A stretch of 39,338 bases of DNA from Flavobacterium sasangense DSM 21067 (GTDB taxonomy: Bacteria > Bacteroidota > Bacteroidia > Flavobacteriales > Flavobacteriaceae), in assembly GCF_000686885.1 (NCBI RefSeq), contig NZ_JMLU01000028.1, positions 1 through 39,338 of the forward strand, read 5' to 3'. The notes below the pieces were generated by a model. It was not told the DNA's origin and did not search any database. It saw only the letters and a program-made list of their open reading frames with translations. Positions 24,188-32,828 of the stretch are shown here, piece after piece. The position numbers and the translations under genes are program-made. How positions within the stretch are numbered: the stretch's first letter is position 1; each line of letters starts with the position of its first letter.

Positions 24188-24913
24188 TTACAATAACTTT
24201 CTCGCTTTTTCTAAATCTTCAGGAGTATCTATTCCGATACTTCCGTGAGAAGTTTCTACCATTTTAATGCGTTTTCCATATTCTAAGTAACGTAATTGCT
24301 CTAATTTTTCAGAAGCTTCTAACGACAACATGGGTAAGCGGTAAAAATCCATTAATGCTTCTTTTCTGAAAGCGTAAATTCCGATGTGTTTCATATAACG
24401 AACACCTACATTTTCCTCTCTAGGATAAGGAATTACCGAACGCGAAAAGTATAAAGCAAATCCTTGTTGGTCAGTAATTACTTTTACGTTATTCGGATTG
24501 TTAATTTCTTCTTTATCAGATATTTGAAACATTAAAGAACCTAAATCAACTTTCTTTTCGGTATCGTTTTTAAAAACTTCGATTAACTCTTCTAACGGTT
24601 TTTTATTGATAAATGGTTCATCGCCTTGAACGTTAATCACAACATCGACATCCATATTTTCAACAGCTTCCGCAATTCTGTCACTTCCGCTTTCATGTTC
24701 TTTTATCGACATGATGGCTTTGCCTCCATTCGAAATGATTTCGTTGAAAATCAAATCAGAATCCGTCACTACAAAAACATCATCAAATAAATTTGTTGAA
24801 ATAGCGGCTTCATACGTTCTAAGAATTACGGTTTTGCCTCCCAAATCTTGCATTAATTTTGCAGGGAAACGTGTGGAAGCATATCGAGCAGGAATTACAG
24901 CTATTATTTTCAT
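24188..24913 (-). CDS. kdsB: 3-deoxy-manno-octulosonate cytidylyltransferase
   Basis: 241 aa, normal length. It activates Kdo as CMP-Kdo for lipopolysaccharide core synthesis in the cytoplasm. Characteristic motifs: [25 protein letters not shown] (nucleotide-binding P-loop-like start), [29 protein letters not shown] (metal-binding D), [19 protein letters not shown] and [32 protein letters not shown]. Confirms a Gram-negative outer membrane. It lies 27 nt downstream of the helicase gene but also has its own likely -7 box. Confidence 0.95.
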   Translation of the reverse strand: MKIIAVIPARYASTRFPAKLMQDLGGKTVILRTYEAAISTNLFDDVFVVTDSDLIFNEIISNGGKAIMSIKEHESGSDRIAEAVENMDVDVVINVQGDEPFINKKPLEELIEVFKNDTEKKVDLGSLMFQISDKEEINNPNNVKVITDQQGFALYFSRSVIPYPREENVGVRYMKHIGIYAFRKEALMDFYRLPMLSLEASEKLEQLRYLEYGKRIKMVETSHGSIGIDTPEDLEKARKLL

Positions 24914-24932
24914 TTTTGATTTTGTTTGATTA

Positions 24933-24940
24933 CAAAAGTA
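24933..24940 (-). promoter_or_regulatory. -7 box TACTTTTG for kdsB
   Basis: Minus-strand TACTTTTG is a full match to TAnnTTTG, 19 nt before the kdsB ATG. It lies directly at the helicase stop codon; no clear -33 element. Confidence 0.5.
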
Positions 24941-26365
24941 TTAATTTTCAAAAAACTCATCCTTAAATCCGATTAAATATAATTTTTCTTCAGCACGCGT
25001 GATGGCGGTGTATAACCAACGGACATAATCTACATCAATTCCGTCAGGTAAATATGGTTGTTCTACAAAAACGGTTTTCCATTGACCACCTTGCGATTTA
25101 TGACACGTAATAGCATACGAAAATTTCACCTGAAGTGCATTGAAATAAGGGTTTTCTTTTACTTTCTGTAATTTTTTATATTGTTGGCGTTCTTCTTCAT
25201 AATCCAACAACACTTCCTGATACAATTTATTCGATTCTTCATAAGTCAACGAAGGCGATTCGCTCATAATCGTATCTAACAAAATAACGGTGTCAAACGG
25301 AATTTGATTCGGATAATCAACCATTCTGATTTTTACCGTAGCGAATTTGAATCCATACAATTCTTGAATTTTTCTGATTTCTAAAATTTCGACAATATCA
25401 CCATTAGCGATGAAACCGGCTTCTGAATTTTCGGGTAACCAGAAATAATTGTTTTTCACTACCATTAAATAATCTCCAGTTGAAATTTCGCTTTCTTTGG
25501 ATAAAATAGAAGCTCTAATTTGTTGGTTGTATTGATTCGCTCTTTTATTCGAACGCAAAATAAAAGCTGTATCTTCTATACTATAACTATCATACGCTTG
25601 ATGAATGGCATCTTGAATATCATAACCATCTTGCAAACGAACAATATCTTTAAAACCTTTTAATTTAAATTGGAATGTATCAATAAAAGGCGAATGCAAT
25701 AATTCTCGTAATTGGGTAGCATTGTACAAAATTCCAGAATGCTCCGCTTGACGCATCACTTCATCCAACTCTATATGATGCACATTTTTTTGATAATGAA
25801 GCGAAAGCGAGTCAATATCCAAAGCTGGACTCACACTCATATTTACAGGCGGCAACTGAGCGGTATCTCCTATTAATAATAACTTGCAATTATTTCCAGC
25901 ATCCACATAAAAAAACAAATCATCTAACAACGAACCATTTTCATACAGTTTAGAATCTTGATTATTATCCGAAATCATAGAAGATTCATCAACTATGAAC
26001 AGTGTGTTTTTAAATTTATTTTGTTGCAAAGTAAAACTTACTCCTCCGGTTTTATTTTTTTTGGGGAAATAAATTCGTTTATGTATTGTGTAAGCCGGTT
26101 TTCCTGAGTAATTACTGATTACTTTTGCAGCTCTACCTGTTGGTGCAAGTAATACCGCTTTCATATTAACATCGGCTAAATTATTAATTACGGTAGAAAT
26201 TATGGTTGTTTTACCCGTTCCGGCATAACCTTTGAGGATAAAAATATCATCAGAAGTTGAGTTCAAAATAAAATCGGCAATTTTTTGAAAAAAAATATCC
26301 TGTTTTAGAGTGGGTTGAAACGGAAAATTATTTTGTAATAAATTGTAAAACAGCTTGTAAGTCAT
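24941..26365 (-). CDS. RecD/Dda-like superfamily 1B DNA helicase
   Basis: 474 aa. Motif I (Walker A) is FILKGYAGTGKTTIIST (GYAGTGKTT 46-54); motif Ia LLAPTGRAAKVIS; motif II FIVDESSMI; motif III LLLIGDTAQLPPV; motif V/VI in the C-terminal UvrD_C_2 region, FSYAITCHKSQGGQWKTVFVEQ and RWLYTAITRAEEKLYLIGF. It is a 5'-3' SF1B helicase similar to RecD2 and phage Dda, but too short to contain the RecD2 N-terminal domains, so Dda-like is the closer comparison. Likely roles are replication-fork or repair processing. Start ATG at 26365 gives MTYKLFYNLLQNNFPF. Conserved in Flavobacteria next to kdsB as far as I recall. Confidence 0.9.
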   Translation of the reverse strand: MTYKLFYNLLQNNFPFQPTLKQDIFFQKIADFILNSTSDDIFILKGYAGTGKTTIISTVINNLADVNMKAVLLAPTGRAAKVISNYSGKPAYTIHKRIYFPKKNKTGGVSFTLQQNKFKNTLFIVDESSMISDNNQDSKLYENGSLLDDLFFYVDAGNNCKLLLIGDTAQLPPVNMSVSPALDIDSLSLHYQKNVHHIELDEVMRQAEHSGILYNATQLRELLHSPFIDTFQFKLKGFKDIVRLQDGYDIQDAIHQAYDSYSIEDTAFILRSNKRANQYNQQIRASILSKESEISTGDYLMVVKNNYFWLPENSEAGFIANGDIVEILEIRKIQELYGFKFATVKIRMVDYPNQIPFDTVILLDTIMSESPSLTYEESNKLYQEVLLDYEEERQQYKKLQKVKENPYFNALQVKFSYAITCHKSQGGQWKTVFVEQPYLPDGIDVDYVRWLYTAITRAEEKLYLIGFKDEFFEN

Positions 26366-26427
26366 AAAAAAGATTTGACCAATATTAATTTTTCAAATAT
26401 ACTGAATGATTTTTACAAGAAATTCTT

Positions 26428-26455
26428 TTGTGTAGAAAAAAAAATTGTAGATTTG
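26428..26455 (+). promoter_or_regulatory. Promoter (TTG-N17-TAGATTTG) for the 26489-28621 operon
   Basis: TTG at 26428-26430 and TAGATTTG at 26448-26455, 17 nt apart, with ATG at 26489. The spacer is at the short end of the Bacteroidota range. Confidence 0.65.
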
Positions 26456-26488
26456 CGTACCTATTTAACTAAAAAATAAATTAATCAA

Positions 26489-27250
26489 ATGTTAGAAATT
26501 GCTATTTATTTAGTCGTATTAATTATTTTAATCTTTGCGTTGGTTAAACTAATTGACAAATTTGTTACTCCAGGAAATAAAAAAGTATTCACTATTGTAT
26601 TATGGGGAATTTCTATTTTTCTTGTATATTTAATATACGCTTCGATTATGAAACCAATCGAGTTTCAAAATGAAAAAGAAGCTCGCTACGAAGTAGCTGT
26701 TAAAACAATGTTAGATATTAAAAAATTACAAACAGGGTACAAGTCTGTTCATGGAAAATATGCTGACACTTTTGATGAATTAGTAAAATTTGTTGAAAAT
26801 GGCGAATTTGAAATTATTTCAAGAAGAGATACTGCTGTAATTGATGCTGCTAAAAATGCTGCTTTTGGTATTAAAGTTGGAGCTGACGGAGTTGGTGGTT
26901 TCTTTAAAGATGAAGTAATTATTACAAAATTAGGAACTGTTAAAGTAAAAGATTCATTATTTAAAAATTCTGACAGATACAAAAGATTAAATGTTGTAAA
27001 AGTTGGTGAAGTTGAAGTTCCTGTAGTTATGAAAACAGGTGTAGTTTCAAGAAACGATATGAATCTTTCTGTTTTCCAAGCTATTATTGACAAAAATGCT
27101 TTATTAAAAGATTTAGATCAAGAATTAGTAAAACAAGAAAATAAAGTAGAGTCTATTGACGAAATCAATGGTCCTCAAATTATTTTAGGTTCTTTAGAAG
27201 AAGTTACTCTTACAGGAAACTGGCCAAAAAAATATGGTAATAACGAATAA
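26489..27250 (+). CDS. Conserved membrane-anchored protein of unknown function
   Basis: 253 aa. Two N-terminal membrane helices (about 4-23 and 33-53) are followed by a ~200-residue soluble domain, presumably periplasmic or cytoplasmic depending on topology. The soluble part has a helix (RYEVAVKTMLDIKKLQTGYKSVHGKYADTFDELVKF) that resembles the long N-terminal helix plus GKYADTFDEL motif seen in pseudopilin/DUF-type envelope proteins, but there is no prepilin peptidase site. It overlaps the next gene (DUF3822) by 17 nt. The order membrane protein, DUF3822, rsmD is a Flavobacteria-type operon. Function unknown. Confidence 0.75.
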   Translation: MLEIAIYLVVLIILIFALVKLIDKFVTPGNKKVFTIVLWGISIFLVYLIYASIMKPIEFQNEKEARYEVAVKTMLDIKKLQTGYKSVHGKYADTFDELVKFVENGEFEIISRRDTAVIDAAKNAAFGIKVGADGVGGFFKDEVIITKLGTVKVKDSLFKNSDRYKRLNVVKVGEVEVPVVMKTGVVSRNDMNLSVFQAIIDKNALLKDLDQELVKQENKVESIDEINGPQIILGSLEEVTLTGNWPKKYGNNE

Positions 27251-28046
27251 CGACATTACTCAAAAAACATATAAAAAGTTGTCCATTCAGGTTTCCTTGA
27301 GTGGACTTTCTTTTTGTGTCTTTGATTTACTTTCTAACAAAGTAATAAACACGATGTCAATTCACTTTCAAAAAAACAAAGTAATTGAAGAACAATTGTG
27401 GAGAACCTTTGTGGATTATCCTATCCTAACAAAATCATTTGATGAAGTAATGGTAATTCATGATAATAACTTGAATACTTTTGTGCCAACTTCCCTATTT
27501 GATGTTCATTTTTTAGCAAGTTATTTGCAATACAATACCAAAGTTTTTGAAACGGATTTTTTTATCCATGATGTTATTTTTCCTTACGAAATGAATAATG
27601 TTTATGTTCCTTTCGTTAATATTAATAATTTCTTGTTAGACCAATACGAAACTTTTGAATACCAAAATGCGAATTCTATTTTAGTAAAACAACTTTTGGA
27701 TTTGTCTAAGAATAAAGAAGAAAAACAAGTTTTTGTTCATCTTCAAAAAGAGCATTTTGAAATTGTTGTGGTAAAAAATCAGCAGTTAATTCTTTTCAAT
27801 TCATTTCAATACAATACACCAGAAGATTTTATTTATTTCATCTTGTTTACTTGCGAACAATTACAATTAAATCCAGAAACTATTTCAGTTCAGCTTTTTG
27901 GAAATTGTACTGAAGAAGATGCCTTTTATAAAATTGCTTTTAAATATATTAGAAACTGTACTTTACTTGATGTTTCAAATAAAGCTTCAATGTTAGATGT
28001 TTCTTCTGCAGAATTGAGAAATCACTTTATACTTTATCATTCATGA
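27234..28046 (+). CDS. DUF3822 family protein
   Basis: 270 aa. The protein alternates beta-strands and helices, beginning KKLSIQVSLSGLSFCVFD, with KQVFVHLQKEHFEIVVVKNQQLILFNSF in the middle and FILFTCEQLQLNPETISVQLFGNCTEED near 200-228. This repeats the strand pattern of an actin/ASKHA-type fold but with no ATP-binding motif intact. DUF3822 is found next to rsmD across Bacteroidota. It overlaps the upstream gene by 17 nt and rsmD by 4 nt (ATGA), so translation of all three is coupled. Function is unknown; a link to ribosome or RNA modification would be guesswork from context. Confidence 0.8.
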   Translation: MVITNNDITQKTYKKLSIQVSLSGLSFCVFDLLSNKVINTMSIHFQKNKVIEEQLWRTFVDYPILTKSFDEVMVIHDNNLNTFVPTSLFDVHFLASYLQYNTKVFETDFFIHDVIFPYEMNNVYVPFVNINNFLLDQYETFEYQNANSILVKQLLDLSKNKEEKQVFVHLQKEHFEIVVVKNQQLILFNSFQYNTPEDFIYFILFTCEQLQLNPETISVQLFGNCTEEDAFYKIAFKYIRNCTLLDVSNKASMLDVSSAELRNHFILYHS

Positions 28047-28621
28047 GAATTATCTCCGGAAAACACAAAGGGCGCCGTTTAGTAGCACCAAAAAACTTAC
28101 CTGTTCGTCCTACAACCGACATGTGTAAAGAATCGTTATTCAATATTTTGAATAATTACTTTAATTTTCATGGTTTAAAAGTTTTGGATTTATTCTCAGG
28201 AACGGGCAATATCAGTTACGAGTTTGCTTCTCGTGGTGCTGGACCAATAACTAGTGTTGATGGCGATATGGGTTGTGTGAATTTCATCAAAAAAACCGCA
28301 ACAGAATTAGATTTAGATATTAGCGTAATCAAAAGTGATGTTTTCAAATTCTTAGAAAAAAGCAAAGCAAATTATGATGTCATTTTTGCTGATCCACCTT
28401 ATGATTTGAGTCAGGAGAACTTTGAAAAAATCATTCAACTTATTTTTGAAAACGAGCTTTTGGAAGAAGAAGGAATGTTAATTGTAGAACATTCAAAACA
28501 TACCAAACTAGATCATTTGACAAATTTTTCCTTTTCAAAAAGTTACGGAGGTTCTGTGTTTTCTTTTTACGAATTCGAAAGCGACGAAGAAGAGAATTAT
28601 GAAGAGGAAGACGAAGGATAG
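28043..28621 (+). CDS. rsmD: 16S rRNA (guanine(966)-N(2))-methyltransferase
   Basis: 192 aa. Rossmann-type SAM methyltransferase: RIISGKHKGRRLVAPKNLPVRPTTDMCKESLFNIL is the RsmD N-terminal signature, VLDLFSGTGNISYEFASRGA is motif I (about 47-66), and DPPY (117-120) is the catalytic motif IV for N2-guanine methylation. It modifies G966 of 16S rRNA in the 30S particle. The C-terminal tail is very acidic (ESDEEENYEEEDEG), an extension beyond the usual E. coli length. ATGA overlap with DUF3822. Converges with the RNase P RNA gene. Confidence 0.93.
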   Translation: MRIISGKHKGRRLVAPKNLPVRPTTDMCKESLFNILNNYFNFHGLKVLDLFSGTGNISYEFASRGAGPITSVDGDMGCVNFIKKTATELDLDISVIKSDVFKFLEKSKANYDVIFADPPYDLSQENFEKIIQLIFENELLEEEGMLIVEHSKHTKLDHLTNFSFSKSYGGSVFSFYEFESDEEENYEEEDEG

Positions 28622-28640
28622 AATCGTCACAAAATAAAAA

Positions 28641-28960
28641 AGCAGACCTATAAGCCGGATTCTGTCTCCGATAAATCGGAGCCTTATCATTTATCTAGAT
28701 TACGCATTACTACGTAACTCAAGCTGCCTACCCTTCAACATCGGACGAGTCGCCCTTATTTTGATTACTCAAAAACAGCTGATATACTTGGCATTTCACC
28801 GCATAGAGTTTACCTGGTTTCACTACAGCATTACCTGTACATACTTTCTGTTGCACTTGTCCTCACCTTTCGGCGGATGGGCGTTACCCACTATGCTACT
28901 CTTTGGTGTCCGGACTTTCCTCCATCCGCCGAGGCGGACGACGATAAGGCGGTCTGCGGT
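28641..28960 (-). ncRNA. rnpB: RNase P RNA (bacterial class A)
   Basis: On the minus strand the conserved core GAGGAAAGTCCGGAC (plus 28908-28922 region) and the 3' block ending AATCCGGCTTATAGGTCTGC are both present. Helix P1 forms between GCAGACC at the RNA 5' end (plus 28951-28957) and GGTCTGC at the 3' end (plus 28642-28648). The RNA is about 320 nt and is the catalytic subunit that trims tRNA 5' leaders. A T-rich run follows on the minus strand. An ORF on the plus strand inside this gene (28761-28982) is an artefact. Confidence 0.95.
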
Positions 28961-28961
28961 G

Positions 28962-28969
28962 CAAACTTA
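28962..28969 (-). promoter_or_regulatory. -7 box TAAGTTTG for rnpB
   Basis: Minus-strand TAAGTTTG matches TAnnTTTG and ends 4-5 nt before the P1 helix 5' strand, so the predicted transcription start coincides with the mature RNA end. Confidence 0.7.
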
Positions 28970-29085
28970 CGATAAATTCTAACGTTTTAAATAAATTTTA
29001 ATACATAGTTTAACATAATCTTTAGCTTTTAAGAGCTAATATATTCGTAAATTTATAGGTCGCAAATTTATAATACTTAATTCTT

Positions 29086-29394
29086 ATGTCAACTATTTAT
29101 CACTATGCTTCTGTCTCTGAAGCGCTTCTAAAATTAAGAGAGAAAGGGTTTACATTTGATTTCAATCAAAATGAAGAAGATATTATTTTGCATCCCGAAA
29201 ATTATACCATCAATCACATTTACCATTACGAAGGCAACTCTAATCCAGATGACGCAGCAACCGTTTACGGAATCGTTTCCAAATACGGATTAAAAGGTGT
29301 TTTTGTAACTGGAACTTCGGCTAATTCTTCCGATAAAAATGCTGAAGCAATTGCTAAACTTTCTATTAAAGGCAAGCATTCAACATCCCTTTAA
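29086..29394 (+). CDS. Conserved small Bacteroidota protein (often mislabelled phosphoribosylpyrophosphate synthetase)
   Basis: 102 aa. MSTIYHYASVSEALLKLREKGFTFDFNQNEEDI and INHIYHYEGNSNPDDAATVYGIVSKYGLKGVFVTG define a small alpha/beta protein widespread in Flavobacteria. Databases sometimes name it phosphoribosylpyrophosphate synthetase, but it is far too short and has no PRPP-binding loop, so that name is unsafe. It stands alone between rnpB and dnaX. Function unknown. Confidence 0.8.
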   Translation: MSTIYHYASVSEALLKLREKGFTFDFNQNEEDIILHPENYTINHIYHYEGNSNPDDAATVYGIVSKYGLKGVFVTGTSANSSDKNAEAIAKLSIKGKHSTSL

Positions 29395-29456
29395 AACTTA
29401 AAAACTAAATTGTGAATAACTTTTATAAAGATTCACCTCAATTTGGTTTTTGGAAT

Positions 29457-29487
29457 TTGCTTTTTGGAATTTCCCAACCTATATTTG
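29457..29487 (+). promoter_or_regulatory. Promoter (TTG-N20-TATATTTG) for dnaX
   Basis: TTG at 29457-29459 and TATATTTG at 29480-29487 with a 20-nt spacer; the expected start near 29494 leaves about 10 nt before ATG at 29504. This also rules out the in-frame upstream start at 29450. A near-duplicate TTTTTGGAATTT occurs twice in the spacer area (29448-29474). Confidence 0.7.
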
Positions 29488-29503
29488 TGTTTCAATAGAA
29501 TTT

Positions 29504-31266
29504 ATGGAACAATTTATCGTATCAGCTCGTAAGTATCGTCCGCAGACATTTAAAGATGTTGTCGGACAACAGGCTATTACTAATACTTTGTTGAATGCTA
29601 TTGAAACGAATCACTTGGCCCAAGCCTTATTGTTTACTGGACCTCGTGGTGTTGGAAAAACAACTTGTGCTCGTATTTTAGCTCGAAAAATCAATCAAGA
29701 AGGATATGATGATCCGTATGAGGATTTTTCGTTTAATGTATTCGAATTAGATGCAGCTTCAAACAATGGTGTTGATGATATTAGAAGTATTATCGACCAA
29801 GTGAGAATACCTCCACAAACTGGAAAATACAAAGTATATATTATTGACGAGGTGCACATGCTTTCACAAGCGGCTTTTAATGCTTTCCTAAAAACATTAG
29901 AAGAACCACCAAAGCACGCCATTTTTATTTTAGCGACTACCGAGAAACATAAAATTATTCCAACGATTTTATCACGTTGTCAAATTTTTGATTTCAAAAG
30001 AATTACGGTTAAAGATGCTAAAGAACATTTAGCCGAAATTGCTAAGGAACAAGGTGTTGCTTACGAAGATGATGCATTGCACATTATTGCCCAAAAAGCA
30101 GATGGTGCTATGCGTGATGCTTTGTCAATTTTTGACAGAGTAGTTTCATATTGCGGAAATAACTTAACCAGACAAGCCGTTACCGAAAATTTAAACGTAT
30201 TAGATTTTGAATATTACATCAAAATCACCGATTTAATTTTAGAAAATAAAATTCCCGATTTACTTTTAGCTTACAATGACATTTTAGCTAAAGGTTTTGA
30301 TGGACATCATTTTATTGCTGGCTTGGCTTCTCACTTTAGAGATTTATTGGTTTGTAAAAATCCTTCTACTTTACCTTTATTAGAAGCAGGTGAACAAGCG
30401 CAAGCCTTATATGCAGCGCAATCGCACAAAGCCATGCACGACTTTTTAATCAAAGGAATTGAATTGGCAAACGAATGCGATTTGAAATTTAAAGTCAGTC
30501 AAAATCAGCGCCTTTTAGTTGAACTTTGTTTGATGCAATTAGCCTCTATCACTTTTGATGGAGAAAAAAAAAAGTAGCTAAATTTATAATTCCGGCTACT
30601 TATTACAAGAACAACTCCTACTCTATTACTGAAGTTTCAACGGTTAAAACGCAAATTCCAACTGAGGAAACAAAACCTGTTATAGTATCTGAAACAGTTG
30701 TAAACGAACCTATAGTTGCTGAAATTCCTCAAGTTCAAAATGAAGTAGTTGCTCCCATTGTTCCTGAAATTCCGAAACCCGTTTTAACCAATTTAAATCA
30801 GACAGGAACTAAAGTTTCGGCACTTTCATTAGCGAGTATTAAAGCGAAAAAAGAGTTAGAAGCCCAACAACAAACTTTTCAAAAACACAGAGAGGAATTA
30901 CCTTCAGAAACGTTTAACGAAACCGATATGTTGTTACAGTGGAATAAATTTGCTCAAAAAATGACCGATAGTGGAAAGCGTTTGTTAGCAACATACATGC
31001 AAATGAACGATCCAACGTTAAACGGAACCACCATAACTTTAGAACTTCCAAATCAAAGTACGAAAGAGGAATTTTTATCGGGTTGTCATGAATTAATGGG
31101 ATATTTAAGAGGAAAATTACATAATCATGACATTACTATTGAAGTAGTGGTTAACGAAGCTACCGAAAACAAATACGCCTTTACTCCACAAGAAAAATTT
31201 GAACGTTTAAAACAAATTAATCCAGCTTTAGACTTGTTAAGAAAGACGTTTGATTTGGATGTGTAA
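29504..31266 (+). CDS. dnaX: DNA polymerase III subunits gamma and tau, with a frameshift at an A10 tract
   Basis: Clamp-loader ATPase. Start ATG at 29504 (MEQFIVSARKYRPQTF). Frame 0 has Walker A GPRGVGKTT (46-54), DEVHML (Walker B, 115-120), TLEEPP, TTEKHKIIPTILSRC (sensor 1 and SRC finger) and GAMRDALSIFDR (sensor 2), and ends after 357 aa at TAG 30575-30577: a gamma-sized product. The next 690 nt are open in the -1 frame, from 30574 to TAA at 31264-31266, and encode a proline/valine-rich linker and then the conserved tau C-terminal domain (MLLQWNKFAQKM...LDLLRKTFDLDV). A -1 slip on the run of ten A (30564-30573) followed by G joins them into tau (587 aa). The tract ends A AAA AAG, the same slippery heptamer as E. 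coli dnaX. The zinc-binding cysteines of E. coli DnaX are absent. Confidence 0.85.
30564..30577 (+). promoter_or_regulatory. Slippery A10G tract followed by TAG in dnaX
   Basis: Ten consecutive A (30564-30573), G, and in frame 0 a TAG stop at 30575-30577. The last seven bases before the stop are A-AAA-AAG in frame 0, allowing -1 re-pairing of both tRNAs. Transcriptional slippage adding one A would give the same tau product. Confidence 0.7.
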
Positions 31267-31275
31267 AATAAATTT

Positions 31276-31539
31276 ATGAAAAAGCTATTCATAATATATT
31301 TGATTTTAAATTGTATTTATTTTAATGCTTATTCACAAACGAATGATAAGAATTTACTCTATGTGAATTTGATAAATGAAAAAGTTTATATTAAAAACAA
31401 AGAAATTAAATTGGATAGTTTATCCTTTGAACTAGCTAAACTTAAAAAAGAGAATCCGAATATTATTTTTAAATTAAAAGTTGATAACAAGACCAAAATG
31501 AAAACTTTTTCAGAGGTAAAAAAAATATTAAATAAATAA
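31276..31539 (+). CDS. Small secreted protein with an ExbD/TolR-like periplasmic pattern
   Basis: 87 aa. Signal peptide MKKLFIIYLILNCIYFNAYS, probably cut before Q21. The mature ~66 residues (LLYVNLINEKVYIKNKEIKLDSLSFELAKLKKENPNIIFKLKVDNKTKMKTFSEVKKILNK) follow the strand-helix-strand-helix order of the ExbD/TolR periplasmic domain (short strands, L-rich helix, IxFKxxVDxxTKxxT, last helix). It has no membrane anchor, so it would not be a complete ExbD. Position 9 nt after dnaX suggests read-through. Weak call. Confidence 0.5.
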   Translation: MKKLFIIYLILNCIYFNAYSQTNDKNLLYVNLINEKVYIKNKEIKLDSLSFELAKLKKENPNIIFKLKVDNKTKMKTFSEVKKILNK

Positions 31540-32145
31540 CTATCTTTTAAATTTTATTGTACTAATAACATTTAAGATTTCTTCTCCGGTTTCTTTTTTA
31601 ACATTATAACCATATAAATTTAAATTCATATAATTTCCTCTTTCTTTATAAAGTTTTTCAAAATATACACCTGTAATTCCAATTCCAGACAATTTTGGAT
31701 TTACAATTTTTGCTTTTTTATTGTCTAAAACATAAAATTTAGAAAGAGATTTAGATATGCCTTTGTCATCAAAGTTATTATAATCTTCAACTATAACATA
31801 TTCATTTTCTTTGAGATTATTTTTTTCTTTCTGACTTAATTTATCATAATCTGTTTTTGTATAAAGAGTTGGCAAATCTTCTTCTAAATTATTTGAATAC
31901 CAACCATAATCTGAAGTTATTGTATCATTTAATGAATTAACAAAAACTGATACATCACTATCTATTCCATTTACTTCAATTTCATTCCAAGAATTCGGAA
32001 TTTTGAAACTAAAATCAATTTTATCCTTTATTTTATATTCTGATGAATTAAATTTCCTTTTAAAATTTGGATAATTTTGAGTTCTATTGTTCTGACAACT
32101 AATTAAAAAGCAAAAAGTAAATAAAATAGAATAGTATCTTATCAT
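31540..32145 (-). CDS. Hypothetical lipoprotein
   Basis: 201 aa. The N-terminus MIRYYSILFTFCFLISC gives a lipobox LISC with lipidated Cys at 17, and the sequence after it (QNNRTQNYPNFKRKF) is polar, as expected for an outer-membrane lipoprotein. The mature protein is hydrophilic with several aromatic strands and no known domain motif. It ends one base after the 87-aa gene on the other strand. Family not recognised. Confidence 0.75.
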   Translation of the reverse strand: MIRYYSILFTFCFLISCQNNRTQNYPNFKRKFNSSEYKIKDKIDFSFKIPNSWNEIEVNGIDSDVSVFVNSLNDTITSDYGWYSNNLEEDLPTLYTKTDYDKLSQKEKNNLKENEYVIVEDYNNFDDKGISKSLSKFYVLDNKKAKIVNPKLSGIGITGVYFEKLYKERGNYMNLNLYGYNVKKETGEEILNVISTIKFKR

Positions 32146-32168
32146 AATTTTATGTATTAATTTTATTA

Positions 32169-32236
32169 ATCCCGTTAGGGATGAAATCTTGGTAACGATT
32201 AACTAACAGTTTCTAAAAATCCCGTAGGGATGACAT
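32169..32236. repeat. REP-like palindromes, left of transposase
   Basis: ATCCCGTTAGGGAT at 32169-32182 and ATCCCGTAGGGAT at 32219-32231. The second extends to TCCCGTAGGGATGACAT (32220-32236), the left copy of the 17-bp flanking inverted repeat; it overlaps the transposase stop codon. Confidence 0.8.
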
Positions 32237-32774
32237 TAAATAGGCTCTTTAAAAATGTAACGTTCATCATACTCCACTTCAAAAGCTTCTAAAAATTCTA
32301 AATATTCCTCTTGAAATGATTTCGTTTTATGACGTTCTTCTTGATTCTGAATGTACTTAATTACATTTTGAACATGGGATTTGGAATACGAAAATGCTCC
32401 GTAACCTTCTTGCCACTCAAATTTTACATTTAAAAACTTTTTCTCGTTAATCCATTTGGAGGAATTGGCTTTAATGATTTGCATTAATTCAGAAATGGAT
32501 TGTGTTGGACGCATTCCGATTAAAATATGAATGTGGTCTGACATTCCATTAATCGCTAATAATTTATGATTATTGGCCTTAATTATTCCTGAAATATATT
32601 GGTACAATTCCTCTTTGAATGACGAATGAATTAATCCGTTTCGATATTTTACCGCAAAAACAAATTGGATGTGAATTTGTGTATATGTGTTTGCCATTAC
32701 CGCTATACCATCCCTATGAGATTAAATTAATTATTATAATTAAATTTTTCTACCAATATGTCATCCCTACGGGA
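32220..32774 (-). mobile_element. REP-associated (IS200/IS605-type) transposase unit
   Basis: The transposase gene is bounded by a perfect 17-bp inverted repeat: TCCCGTAGGGATGACAT at 32220-32236 and its complement ATGTCATCCCTACGGGA at 32758-32774. Each arm holds the TCCC.TA.GGGA palindrome used by REP-associated Y1 transposases (RAYTs). A further TCCCTACGGGA copy is at 32811-32821. Confidence 0.8.
32239..32697 (-). CDS. REP-associated tyrosine transposase (IS200/TnpA_REP-like, Y1)
   Basis: 152-153 aa on the minus strand. HUH-type single-strand nuclease motif MSDHIHILIGM (about 53-63), and a candidate catalytic tyrosine near 104-115 (GYGAFSYSKSHV; VIKYIQNQ), in the right place for Y1 transposases. 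MANTYTQIHIQFVFAVKYRN is the usual start of the small RAYT group. It would nick REP hairpins and move or spread them. The stop at 32236-32238 overlaps the left inverted repeat. All motifs are intact, so it may be active or domesticated. Confidence 0.88.
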
Positions 32775-32821
32775 CTTATATTTCTGATTTTTTTATCTAC
32801 CGATGTGTCGTCCCTACGGGA
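32758..32821. repeat. REP-like palindromes, right of transposase
   Basis: ATGTCATCCCTACGGGA at 32758-32774 and TCCCTACGGGA at 32811-32821, in the orientation opposite to the left copies. A degenerate TCCCTATGAGAT is at 32711-32722. Confidence 0.8.
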
Positions 32822-32828
32822 CTAATTA

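Noticed and set aside
28761..28982. 73-aa ORF on the plus strand
   Set aside because: It is antisense to the RNase P RNA gene.
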